Assembly: GCA_030252795.1 (NCBI GenBank)
Contig: CP127080.1
Coordinates: 1,686,501-1,750,500 of the forward strand
DNA length: 64,000 nt
Direction: 5' to 3'
DNA from: Porticoccaceae bacterium LTM1
Lineage (GTDB): Bacteria; Pseudomonadota; Gammaproteobacteria; Pseudomonadales; Porticoccaceae
Of this stretch, positions 53,616 through 62,493 are shown one piece after another. Both the position numbers and the translations under genes were made by a program. Numbering within the stretch: the first letter of the stretch is position 1; the number at the start of each line of letters is the position of its first letter. Below the pieces are notes generated by a model. The model did no database searches. It was given only the letters and a program-made list of their open reading frames with translations, and was not told where the DNA came from.

Positions 53616-56288
53616 ATGAAAATTCGATCTGGCCTTATGGCAGGCTGGCGTGCGGCTGCACGCCTGATTCCGGCAAAACCAGTCTCACTTAAATCCACCG
53701 CTATTGCGTTCGTCGCTTTACTTTCTATCGGCAATGTCCAGGCACATGATCATCACGATCATGGTGCTGTCGACAATCCTGGCATCGAGCAAAGCTCGAA
53801 TGTTCAGGACCAAACCAAATCGTTGGTCGCCCTTCAAAAGCAATGGTTAGCTGCTAAAGGTTCGCGAAAGCAGGCCATTCAAAAGCAAATGATCGTTGAG
53901 GCTAAATCCCGCAGGGCAGAGCTTCAGGAACTAATGGCTCACGATCCCGCTGGTGCAATGCGTGCAGCAATTCCACACCAGAAACAACTCGGCATGCCTG
54001 CTGAAGTACAGGATCTGCTTGAGCAACGTCTCCAGCTTAACGGCACCGTCGAAATGCGTTACGAAGAGTATGAAGGTGGTACTCACAAGCTGCGTCACTT
54101 CCTGAATACACCAGCCGGTGACCACCTTGAACTTAAAATCAATGGTAAAACTCCTGAATTTAAGCCCGGTCAATCTATCTCTGTGAATGCCCTGGTTCTT
54201 GGCAGCGATTCGGTTGAGGATGACAGCGACGGTACTATCGCTGTTGACAGCGAAGGCTTAACGCTGGAGCTGGGCACCAGCTCTGACGGTGGCTCCAACT
54301 ACGGTACGCCCTCTATTCCGGCAAACACCCTGGGTGAGCAACGCACTTTGGTGATTCTGGTGAACTTCCAGGATAAGCAGGAGCAGCCTTACACCAAGGC
54401 TTATGCCCAAGACGTTATTTTCAACCAGACCAGTGATTTCTTTATGGAAAACTCCTTCGGTCAAACCTGGCTGACGGGTGACATCACTGGCTGGCACACC
54501 ATTCCGGTAAGCAGCACTTCCTGTAACACTCTGGATATTGCCAGCTACGCAAACCAGGCTGCGCAAAACAGTGGTTACAATCTCTCCAACTACACGCGCC
54601 TTGTCTATGCATTCCCTGAGAATGCCTGTGGATTCTGGGGCACTGCTACCGTTGGCCAGAACCCATCCAAGGCCTGGTTAAAAGGCAACATCGAAGTTGA
54701 GCTGGTTGCCCATGAAATGGGCCACAACCTGGGACTCCACCACTCTCATGCACTGGACTGCTCCGGCAAAACCATCGGCGATAACTGTAAATCCGTCGAA
54801 TATGGCGACAGCCTGGACATCATGGGTTGGTCCCCTTCGGCTCACTACGGTGCATTCCCTAAGGAATACCTGGGCTGGTTGAACAATGGCAGTTCCAAAA
54901 CCATTAAGGATGTTACCCAGTCCGGTACTTATCAGCTGGACGTGTATGCCAGCCAAACCGGCACCAAGCCTAAAGCCCTGAAAATTCTTAAGGGCATAGA
55001 TGACTTTACCGGAAAACAGGTTTTCTATTACGTGGAATACCGTCAACCGGTTGGCTTTGACAGCACAATTGGCGGCAGCTGGATCGGCGGCAATATGCTC
55101 AATACCGCCAATGTTCTGAATGGTGTAATCATTCGTACCGGTTCACCGGAAGAAAGCAGCAACACAAGTTACCTGCTGGATATGACCCCGGAAACCTACC
55201 AGCTCTATCCGGAAGATCCGGCGCTGACCTTTGGAAAAAGCTTCACTGACCCGGAAGCAGGCGTCACTATTCAGGCCGACTGGGGTGATAGTTCAACTGC
55301 TTCGGTTACCGTAACTTACGGCAGCACTCAGCCATCAACCTGTACACGCGCTAACCCTACCTTAAGCCTGACTCCGAACCAGAGCCAGTGGGTACAAGCG
55401 GGTACTGCGGTTACCTTCAGCGTTACCGTAACCAACAATGACAGCAGCAGCTGCAGCAATAACAGCTTTAGCCTGTCGAACTCGGCTCCTACTGGCTGGG
55501 GATACAGTTGGTCTAAAAGTAGCTTGTCACTTGCTCCGGGCAGCAGTGCAACAGCCAGCTTGACAGTCACTTCCAGCAGCAGTGCCATCGATGGTTTTTA
55601 CAACATTCCGATTACTGCCAGCAGTGGCTCATACAGCGCCAGCGGTAGTGTTACCTATGTGGTTGATAATCCGACTTCTGTCAACACAGCGCCGATTGCA
55701 AAAAATGACAGCAGCTCTACCCAACAAGGCAGCTCTATTACCATTCCGGTGCTAAATAACGACAGTGACGCTGATGGTGATACCCTGCGTGTAACCTCAG
55801 TAGCCGGCGTAAATGGCAGCGCAGTTATTAACAGCAACAACACCATTACCTTTACACCTGCAAACGGCTACAGCGGTACTGAAGTATTTAGCTATACCAT
55901 TTCCGATGGCAAAGGTGGTACTGCATCTGCAAGCGTATCGGTATCGGTTGCAGCCACGTCAAATAACTCCGCACCAGTCGCTGTAAACGACTCCGCGAGC
56001 ATGAGCTCAGTGAGCAATATTACTATCCCGATATTGAGTAACGACTGGGATCCAGATGGTGATGCAATTAAAGTCTCTTCCGTAACACAGGGAAGTAAAG
56101 GTTCTGTTGTTGTTAATAGCAATAACACAATTACCTACATTCCTGCCAAGAGCTTTAAGAGTAGCGACAGCTTCACTTATACCATCAGTGATGGAAGTAA
56201 AACGGCTACTGCGACAGTTCAGGTTTCATTGTCCGGTGGTTCCAGTAGCACGGGTGGTGGCAAAGGCAATGGCAAAGGTAAGCGATAA
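53616..56288 (+). CDS. Secreted M11 (gametolysin)-type metalloprotease 2
   Basis: An 890-residue paralogue of protease 1. The signal region MKIRSGLMAGWRAAARLIPA is nearly identical, with cleavage at NVQA before HDHHDHG. A longer prodomain follows (about 35-230), with a helical part AAKGSRKQAIQKQM and then NGTVEMRYEEYEGGTH. The catalytic site HEMGHNLGLHH lies at about residue 366, with Met-turn LDIMGWSP. Then come a NEW3-like domain (VTNNDSSSCSNNSFSL), two tandem-95/cadherin-like repeats (NDSDADGDTLRVTS and NDWDPDGDAIKVSS), and a basic tail STGGGKGNGKGKR. Convergent with surface protein 2. The GTG at 53607 was rejected in favour of ATG 53616. Confidence 0.85.
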   Translation: MKIRSGLMAGWRAAARLIPAKPVSLKSTAIAFVALLSIGNVQAHDHHDHGAVDNPGIEQSSNVQDQTKSLVALQKQWLAAKGSRKQAIQKQMIVEAKSRRAELQELMAHDPAGAMRAAIPHQKQLGMPAEVQDLLEQRLQLNGTVEMRYEEYEGGTHKLRHFLNTPAGDHLELKINGKTPEFKPGQSISVNALVLGSDSVEDDSDGTIAVDSEGLTLELGTSSDGGSNYGTPSIPANTLGEQRTLVILVNFQDKQEQPYTKAYAQDVIFNQTSDFFMENSFGQTWLTGDITGWHTIPVSSTSCNTLDIASYANQAAQNSGYNLSNYTRLVYAFPENACGFWGTATVGQNPSKAWLKGNIEVELVAHEMGHNLGLHHSHALDCSGKTIGDNCKSVEYGDSLDIMGWSPSAHYGAFPKEYLGWLNNGSSKTIKDVTQSGTYQLDVYASQTGTKPKALKILKGIDDFTGKQVFYYVEYRQPVGFDSTIGGSWIGGNMLNTANVLNGVIIRTGSPEESSNTSYLLDMTPETYQLYPEDPALTFGKSFTDPEAGVTIQADWGDSSTASVTVTYGSTQPSTCTRANPTLSLTPNQSQWVQAGTAVTFSVTVTNNDSSSCSNNSFSLSNSAPTGWGYSWSKSSLSLAPGSSATASLTVTSSSSAIDGFYNIPITASSGSYSASGSVTYVVDNPTSVNTAPIAKNDSSSTQQGSSITIPVLNNDSDADGDTLRVTSVAGVNGSAVINSNNTITFTPANGYSGTEVFSYTISDGKGGTASASVSVSVAATSNNSAPVAVNDSASMSSVSNITIPILSNDWDPDGDAIKVSSVTQGSKGSVVVNSNNTITYIPAKSFKSSDSFTYTISDGSKTATATVQVSLSGGSSSTGGGKGNGKGKR

Positions 56289-56310
56289 AACGCCAATGCT
56301 ATAAGCTAAA

Positions 56311-56342
56311 AAGAAGGGCAATGAATTTTCATTGCCCTTCTT
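56311..56342. terminator. Bidirectional terminator between protease 2 and surface protein 2
   Basis: AAGAAGGGCAATGAA pairs with TTCATTGCCCTTCTT. A near copy of this terminator lies at 62427-62453 after surface protein 3, so the gene ends were duplicated with their terminator. Confidence 0.92.
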
Positions 56343-56379
56343 CGTTTCTGTTACAAATGTTTTGTAACAGAGTCTTTAC

Positions 56380-59300
56380 CTAGAAAGAACTGTCATTTGG
56401 CAATTCACATCCAAGGTTGTTATCGGCATCCAGGTCAGAGGCCAGAGCTAAAATGGTTGCTCTGTCTTTGGTCGCCAGTGCCGCATTCACTTCGTTGATC
56501 ACTTGCATGTAGGACCATGGGAAATCAACGTCTACATGTGTTGCGTTCAACAGTGAAGCTACCGCTGCTCGCAGCAGTATTTCCGCTGCACCAAGCAGGT
56601 TATCACCACCACCATAATTCAGCGCATCCAACAGGGTGTCGCCACCCAGGTTGTTGTTAATGACGCCATTAGGCAGGGTAAACCATGCGGTAATTGGATC
56701 TGTCGGTTGTACCAATGGATCTGTATCAGCCCAACTTCCAAGACTGTTTTTCCAGAATCCGGGGGTGCAACCCATCTCACCTGAAACTACGGTAAATGGT
56801 TCACAGGCAGCTGGGCCGGATGGATCATAGATATCATCACCACCGTAGCTGGCACTGTAAGACCACTCGCCTGCACCCGGGAAGAAGCTTGGTGTTTTCG
56901 CAACACCGCTGCCATCCAGTGCAACGTCTACCTGACTCACCAAATTGCCATCGCAAGTGAGGTTATCGAACAGTACGAAAGTCACTGTTCCAGTAGGTGT
57001 TGCGCCAGCGCCGGTAACATACGCGGTATCGTGAACCTGCACATCGGTATCAATTATTTGACCAGTAATATCGATGTGGGCCGGATCGTGAACTTCGGTC
57101 CGGATATTGGACACCAGTTTATTCACCGTCAGAACTTCACAGCTGTGACTTGATCCGTTGTAGTTTGCATCACCACTATATGTTGCAGCGTAAGACAAAC
57201 CACCAGCCGCGTTAGTTACAAACGCCGAGGACTCTTCCACACCACCGTCGCCATTATCCAGGCTTACCACTTCATTAACACCTGTACCGGTGCAATCAGA
57301 AGTCGCGTAGCGGGTAAAGGTGAGCGTACCGGTAGGATCTGGCAAGCCACCAGGATCGGTTTCAGTATTGGCGAGGGAAACGGTTCCCTGGTCATGTACT
57401 GAGGTGCCGATATTCACCGCGCCACCTTGAATATCAGTGACGTGATCGCTGCCCTGGTGAATGGCGGTTGCGGTCATGGTGTCGTATTTCACTACGGTCA
57501 GCGGTTCACAATCGGCCGCACCAGACGGATTGTAATAACCGTCACCACCATAGCTGGCACTGAACGCCAACACGCCTTCAGAAGTCACCATGGACTTGCT
57601 TTCAACTGCTGTGGAACCGTCATTACTGCCATCTGAAGAGATCGCAACCGAATCAAACACGACGGGCGTGGTTTGACATTCGAGGTCACTGAACAGACGG
57701 AAAGTCACGGTACCGGTAGGATCAGGGCCTGCGCCAGACACGATGGCCTGGTCGTGAATGGAAGTCAGCACTTTGATAGTAGTTCCCTGAATATCAGTGC
57801 TGTGATCACTGCCGGCGTGAATATGAGTCAAGATATTTGAATCCAGTTTATTCACGGTCAGCACTTCACAAGCATGGCTTGATCCATTGTAGTTGGCATC
57901 ACCACTGTAGCTTGCCGCGTAAGACAATCCTCCAGCCAGGTTTGTTACAAAGGCCGAGGACTCTTCCACACCACCGTCACCATTATCCAGGCTTACGACT
58001 TCGTTAACACCGGTGCCGGTGCAATCAGAGGTCGCATAGCGGGTAAAGGTGAGCGTACCGGTAGGATCGGGCAGACCACCGGGATCGGACTCAGAGTTGG
58101 CCAGCGAAACGGTTCCCTGGTCGTGCACTGAGGTGCCGATATCCACCGCGCCACCTTGGATATCAGTGACGTGATCATTGCCCTGGTGAATGGCGGTTGC
58201 AGTCATGGTGTCGTATTTCACCACGGTCAGCGGTTCACAATCGGCCGCACCAGACGGATTGTAATAACCGTCACCACCATAGCTGGCACTGAACGCCAAC
58301 ACGCCTTCAGAAGTCACCATGGACTTGCTTTCAACTGCTGTGGAACCGTCATTACTGCCATCTGAAGAGATCGCAACCGAATCAAACACGACGGGCGTGG
58401 TTTGACATTCGAGGTCACTGAACAGACGGAAAGTCACGGTACCGGTAGGATCAGGGCCTGCGCCAGACACGATGGCCTGGTCGTGAATGGAAGTCAGCAC
58501 TTTGATAGTAGTTCCCTGAATATCAGTGCTGTGATCACTGCCGGCGTGAATATGAGTCAAAATATTTGAATCGAGTTTATTCACGGTCAGCACTTCACAA
58601 GCATGGCTTGATCCATTGTAGTTGGCATCACCACTGTAGCTTGCCGCGTAGGACAATCCTCCAGCCAGGTTTGTTACAAAGGCCGAGGACTCTTCCACAC
58701 CACCGTCACCATTATCCAGGCTAACCACTTCATCAACACCGGTGCCGGTGCAGTCAGAAGTCGCATAGCGGGTAAAGGTGAGTGTTCCGGTAGGATCGGG
58801 CAGACCACCAGGATTGGACTCAGAGTTGGCAAGGGAAACGGTTCCCTGGTCGTGTACTGAGGTGCCAATATCCACCGCGCCACCCTGAATATCAGTGACG
58901 TGATCATTACCCTGGTGAATGGCGGTTGCAGTCATGGTGTCGTATTTCTCAACGGTCAGTGGTTCACAATCGGCCGCACTGGACGGATTGTAATTGTCAT
59001 CGCCACCGTAGCTGGCACTGAATGCCAACACACCAGCCGAAGTCACCATCGACTTGCTTTCAACCGCAGCCGAACCGTCGTCACTGCCATCGGCTGCAAT
59101 CGCGACCGAATCAAACACGACGGGTGTGGTTTGACACTCGAGATCACTGAACAGACGGAAAGTCACGGTACCGGTAGGGTCAGGGCCTGCGCCAGACACG
59201 ATGGCCTGATCGTGAATAGACGTCAGCACTTTGATGGTAGTTCCCTGTATATCTGTGCTGTGATCAGCACCTGCGTGAATATGAGTCAAAATATTTGAAT

Positions 59301-60978
59301 CAAATTTATTCACGGTGAGAACTTCACATGCATGGCTTGATCCGTTGTAGAACGAGTCACCACTGTAACTGGCGGAATAGGACAGTCCTCCAGCCAGGTT
59401 AGTTACAAAGGCTGAAGACTCTTCCACACCACCATCACCGTTATCCAGGCTTACCACTTCATCAACACCGGTACCGGTGCAATCAGAGGTCGCATAGCGG
59501 GTAAAAGTAATGGTACCGGTCGGATCGGGCAGACCACCCGGATCAGACTCAGAGTTTGCCAGAGCAACTGTTGCCTGGTCGTGTACTGAAGTACCGATAT
59601 TAACCGCGCCACCCTGAATATCCGTGGCGTGATCATTTTCTGCGTGGATAGCAGTTGAAGTCATAGTGTCGTATTTCTCAAACGACACCACTTCGCAGTG
59701 CTCTTCATCCACCGGCGGGAAGTTCTCATCACCACTGTAGGTAATTCCGTAGGAAATAGATCCTGCGGTATTTTTGGTGTATCCACCCACATTATCAGCC
59801 GTAGCCGTACCACCGCCTGCTGGTGTCAAATTGGCAGTGCCTGAGTCCAGAACATTACCATCACAAGTGGCGTTGTCATAAAGTGTCCAGTCTGCAGTTC
59901 CGGTGGGATCTGGCAGGTTGGGTACACCGCTACCAATGATATTGATAAAGTCATGAACACTGCTGCCCACTTTCAAAGTGGTATTTTGAACGTCAGTCAG
60001 GTGATTTGAACCAGCGTGGATTTCTGTATCAATTACGGCCTGACACAGTGGGAACCCACCCAATACAAAGTCTTTTAACTGAGCAGTTTCGGAACGGGAT
60101 GAACGGGTTTCCGCCAGGAAGCTGTTAAAACAAGGAGAATTTTCTTCACCTACCATACGCATCAGGGCTGAAACGTTAATACCACCTTCGTAGAAACTTT
60201 CAAACGGGAATGTGCCCGCACTTCCTGCCTTAGGTGTGTAAGGCCAGGGAGAGGCTTCATCACCGGCATTGGTAATTGCGCAGGCAATTTTACCGCCACT
60301 GCCATCACACTCGGCATTCGATGCTGTTAATAACAACTTCAGGTGATCCGAAATATCGCCGCCATTGAAAACCCATTCGTAGACCTTGATCTCTGGAACG
60401 GCACCTGACGCTTGCGGGTATTCAACCAATACAAGCAAGTCTCCATCCATGTGGTTACCAGTGAACGCATCAATGCCATCCAGGCCGACTCGATCCCGGA
60501 AGAACCAGAAGCCAGCAAAGGCATCACCCTTGTTGGCATAACGATCCAACCCAAAATAGATGATTAAATCATCTTCCAAATGGATGCCATTCTCCGCACC
60601 ATTGATATAGGCTGCCGCATAGGCATTGGTAATATCATCTTTGTCCGGCACGGCACCATCCTTGTAATTCCACTCCGAAACATCGTTGATATCCTTTGAA
60701 CCACCTTGCCAATAAATGCTTAATGGGGATATATCATCCAAAACTCCGGTAAACGCAATCGGCGTACCGCCATCATTAGAACCCCCACTGTAAAGTGTTT
60801 CCCAGTCTTCACCCGGGTCTCCACTTTCAACTGCATTTCCATCCAGTTCAAATAAGTTCAAAGCGTCTACCGCCAGAACCACTGTTGCCAACAGTATACC
60901 TGTGGCAACGACAGCACCCATAAAGGTCGAATAAATTCGCCTTATCGTGCTGCTGGTATGTCGCCATAAGGATTTCAT
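56380..60978 (-). CDS. Giant secreted surface protein 2 with Ig-like repeats
   Basis: A 1532-residue exported protein. A long N-region signal or anchor (MKSLWRHTSSTIRRIYSTFM, then VVATGILLATVVLA) precedes LNLFELDGNAVESGDPGEDW. The N-domain (about 40-320) is shared with surface protein 1: DLIIYFGLDRYANKGD, AGFWFFRDRVG, NHMDGDLL, EGGINVSALM, SFLAETRSSRS and KDFVLGGFPLC. Nine Ig-like repeats of about 115-125 residues follow, alternating type A (KYDTMTATAIHQGNDH) and type B (LDSNILTHIHAGSDH). The C-terminal domain begins GCTPGFWKNSLGSWADTDP and ends NLGCELPNDSSF. AGAGGA precedes ATG 60978. A MITE sits 17 bases upstream. Probable role: adhesin or matrix protein, inferred from architecture. Confidence 0.85.
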   Translation of the reverse strand: MKSLWRHTSSTIRRIYSTFMGAVVATGILLATVVLAVDALNLFELDGNAVESGDPGEDWETLYSGGSNDGGTPIAFTGVLDDISPLSIYWQGGSKDINDVSEWNYKDGAVPDKDDITNAYAAAYINGAENGIHLEDDLIIYFGLDRYANKGDAFAGFWFFRDRVGLDGIDAFTGNHMDGDLLVLVEYPQASGAVPEIKVYEWVFNGGDISDHLKLLLTASNAECDGSGGKIACAITNAGDEASPWPYTPKAGSAGTFPFESFYEGGINVSALMRMVGEENSPCFNSFLAETRSSRSETAQLKDFVLGGFPLCQAVIDTEIHAGSNHLTDVQNTTLKVGSSVHDFINIIGSGVPNLPDPTGTADWTLYDNATCDGNVLDSGTANLTPAGGGTATADNVGGYTKNTAGSISYGITYSGDENFPPVDEEHCEVVSFEKYDTMTSTAIHAENDHATDIQGGAVNIGTSVHDQATVALANSESDPGGLPDPTGTITFTRYATSDCTGTGVDEVVSLDNGDGGVEESSAFVTNLAGGLSYSASYSGDSFYNGSSHACEVLTVNKFDSNILTHIHAGADHSTDIQGTTIKVLTSIHDQAIVSGAGPDPTGTVTFRLFSDLECQTTPVVFDSVAIAADGSDDGSAAVESKSMVTSAGVLAFSASYGGDDNYNPSSAADCEPLTVEKYDTMTATAIHQGNDHVTDIQGGAVDIGTSVHDQGTVSLANSESNPGGLPDPTGTLTFTRYATSDCTGTGVDEVVSLDNGDGGVEESSAFVTNLAGGLSYAASYSGDANYNGSSHACEVLTVNKLDSNILTHIHAGSDHSTDIQGTTIKVLTSIHDQAIVSGAGPDPTGTVTFRLFSDLECQTTPVVFDSVAISSDGSNDGSTAVESKSMVTSEGVLAFSASYGGDGYYNPSGAADCEPLTVVKYDTMTATAIHQGNDHVTDIQGGAVDIGTSVHDQGTVSLANSESDPGGLPDPTGTLTFTRYATSDCTGTGVNEVVSLDNGDGGVEESSAFVTNLAGGLSYAASYSGDANYNGSSHACEVLTVNKLDSNILTHIHAGSDHSTDIQGTTIKVLTSIHDQAIVSGAGPDPTGTVTFRLFSDLECQTTPVVFDSVAISSDGSNDGSTAVESKSMVTSEGVLAFSASYGGDGYYNPSGAADCEPLTVVKYDTMTATAIHQGSDHVTDIQGGAVNIGTSVHDQGTVSLANTETDPGGLPDPTGTLTFTRYATSDCTGTGVNEVVSLDNGDGGVEESSAFVTNAAGGLSYAATYSGDANYNGSSHSCEVLTVNKLVSNIRTEVHDPAHIDITGQIIDTDVQVHDTAYVTGAGATPTGTVTFVLFDNLTCDGNLVSQVDVALDGSGVAKTPSFFPGAGEWSYSASYGGDDIYDPSGPAACEPFTVVSGEMGCTPGFWKNSLGSWADTDPLVQPTDPITAWFTLPNGVINNNLGGDTLLDALNYGGGDNLLGAAEILLRAAVASLLNATHVDVDFPWSYMQVINEVNAALATKDRATILALASDLDADNNLGCELPNDSSF
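57437..59623 (-). repeat. 729-bp tandem repeats in surface protein 2
   Basis: The same segment (reference GTGACGTGATC) recurs at 57437, 58166, 58895 and, diverged, 59624: three exact 729-bp periods (243 codons, one A plus one B Ig-like repeat). The two central periods are nearly identical in DNA, indicating recent duplication or conversion and possible length variation. Confidence 0.93.
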
Positions 60979-60995
60979 CTTGATATCCTCTGTTA

Positions 60996-61276
60996 GGGCC
61001 TGTCGACACTAATTGAATGCTTACTGCTGAAAGTCATTTTTTTGACCAGCAAGGCAGAAGGAGCGCAGTGTAGTCACTCTACATAAGCGACTGATAACGT
61101 AGCTGGGCGAAAAAATGACATCAGCCCATAGGGTTGCGGCTAAAAAAGCGCCACTCTGCGTTATTCGTCGTTTATTTGCCTTCCGTTTCAAAGAAAGTAC
61201 CAAACCACTCTCTTCATGCCTTGATTGGCGCTTTTTTAGTCACAACAGTAAGTATTCAATTAGTGTCGACCGGCCC
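60996..61276. mobile_element. MITE (about 281 bp) in the surface protein 2 leader
   Basis: The terminal inverted repeats are about 31 bases: GGGCCTGTCGACACTAAT at the left and ATTAGTGTCGACCGGCCC at the right, continuing inward through TTGAATNCTTACTG. A direct TTA flanks both sides (60993-60995, 61277-61279), a TNA-type 3-bp duplication as in some IS5-family elements. There is no transposase ORF. It inserted just upstream of the surface protein 2 ribosome-binding site; the homologous leader of surface protein 1 lacks it. Confidence 0.88.
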
Positions 61277-61597
61277 TTAGTTTCGCTCTCTGTGCCGGTC
61301 GTCGGCACGGTTACCTTTCACAGTGAGCTGTCACGAAGTTTTTACCCAACCCCACGACAGCGATTCTCGATCGTTCTTTCCGTTGGCATGCGCACATACT
61401 TCTTCCCTCGATTTCGGATGCATCAACGTCAGAACTCAATGACGGGCGCTATCCAGATAGTCATGAACACTGCACAAACGCAGCGAACAATTACCTGTTT
61501 TTGAAAACTAAAAATCAGAGGGAAGCGTTTAATCCAGGTATGGAGAAAACGCATAGTGAAGGACAAACCGGAAGGTTATACCCTATACTCAATAGGC

Positions 61598-61703
61598 GCA
61601 GCCGCCCCTATCGCGTTATTAGGATAACGCGAAGACTTAGTCTCGCAGGCCAACGAGTCGATCTTGCCGGATGACGCTCCCAGGTTTGCAGGGTGTCGGC
61701 TGC
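61598..61703 (-). ncRNA. Conserved structured leader element, copy 2
   Basis: On the - strand it starts GCAGCCGACACCCTGC and ends TAGGGGCGGCTGC, the same ends as copy 1. Internal stems include ATCGCGTTAT/ATAACGCGAT. The central CGTTGG is conserved. After subtracting the MITE and its duplication, it lies 336 bases before the surface protein 2 start, matching 342 in copy 1. Confidence 0.65.
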
Positions 61704-61805
61704 TGTTTGACTATGTTTTCAATCTGTTGCGGCTAAACGTTCCTGTTCTGTCCTTTCCTCCTGATTCTTAGTGCCAGCTCATAACTTTTTAACAGTCTTG
61801 AAAAA

Positions 61806-61945
61806 GGCTGACGCAGAGTAAATAGCTGTAGCGGTAAGAAATTCAGAACGAATTGGAGTTTGGCCTGGTGTTGTAAAACACCTAGAGAGGCAGTGGCAAA
61901 TATTAACGCCCACTCCAAACGCTCATCTCACGCTCTGCGTCAGCC
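61806..61945. repeat. 140-bp inverted-repeat element in leader 2
   Basis: GGCTGACGCAGAG at the left pairs with CTCTGCGTCAGCC at the right. Nested inside are TTGGAGT/CACTCCAA and the hairpin CTGGTGTTGTAAAACACCTAG. No counterpart was found in leader 1. It may be a small mobile element or an added RNA domain. Confidence 0.6.
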
Positions 61946-62201
61946 GATTCAGGACTCTTTACCATAGCCCTATCGATGATCGTATTAGCGATCAATAAAC
62001 CTTTTCCATCCCCGTTTACAGCTCTCAAGAGGCGGATAATTCAAGATCTATTGGACAAGTTGTTGTAGGCTTCACGCCACTTTTAATCCATAGACACCAT
62101 AACGTACGGATTTGCATGGGTGAGGATTTAGAGAAAATACTGGATAGACAGCTTTCAGATAACTCACCCGCTGCATCGCAAATTAATGCGACTTACCCTT
62201 C

Positions 62202-62294
62202 AGCAGCTCGGCGAGCTTTACCACCAGAACAGATCTGGTGAAGAGGCTCCGTGGCTTTGTGTCACCGCTTTTCAGCGGGTTTACTTTTTTCGGG
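62202..62294 (-). promoter_or_regulatory. Candidate c-di-GMP-I (GEMM) riboswitch, copy 2
   Basis: The - strand RNA reads AGUAAACC, hairpin CCGCU-GAAA-AGCGG (a true GNRA tetraloop), then GUGACACAAAGCCACGGAGCCU, hairpin CACCAGA/UCUGGUG, then GCUCGCCGAGCUGCU. Relative to copy 1 the closing P1 pair changes from G-C to A-U (GGUA/UGCC versus AGUA/UGCU), a compensatory change. The core GACACAAAGCC differs from consensus GACGCAAAGCC by one base. It lies at the 5' end of the surface protein 2 leader. Confidence 0.72.
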
Positions 62295-62306
62295 AAAGCC
62301 CATTAG

Positions 62307-62315
62307 GTATAGCAG
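62307..62315 (-). promoter_or_regulatory. Extended -10 promoter of surface protein 2
   Basis: TGCTATACC on the - strand, matching TGCTATAAC upstream of surface protein 1, at the same distance before the riboswitch. No clear -35 box, as expected for extended -10 promoters. Confidence 0.58.
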
Positions 62316-62426
62316 CCGTTTACACTCTATTCCAGAAATCATTTACCGATCTATCAGAAAAAATCGCCAGTCATCCGAATTAAACCGATAGAGGATTCCA
62401 TCCTGAAGTACATCGGCCGCATAAAA

Positions 62427-62453
62427 AAGGGCAATGAAAAATTCATTGCCCTT
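62427..62453. terminator. Terminator after surface protein 3
   Basis: AAGGGCAATGAA pairs with TTCATTGCCCTT. It is a near copy of the terminator at 56311-56342, at the same distance from its gene. Confidence 0.9.
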
Positions 62454-62493
62454 CTTCGTTTCTGTCACAAATACTCTGCAACAGGTTTTTTAC

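Noticed and set aside
57437-59623. CRISPR-like periodicity
   Set aside because: The period is 729 bp inside one long reading frame and encodes Ig-like domains; there are no short repeats with unique spacers.
61115-61504. 129-aa open frame across the MITE and leader 2
   Set aside because: Runs through the MITE inverted repeat and non-coding leader; no homology pattern and no ribosome-binding site.
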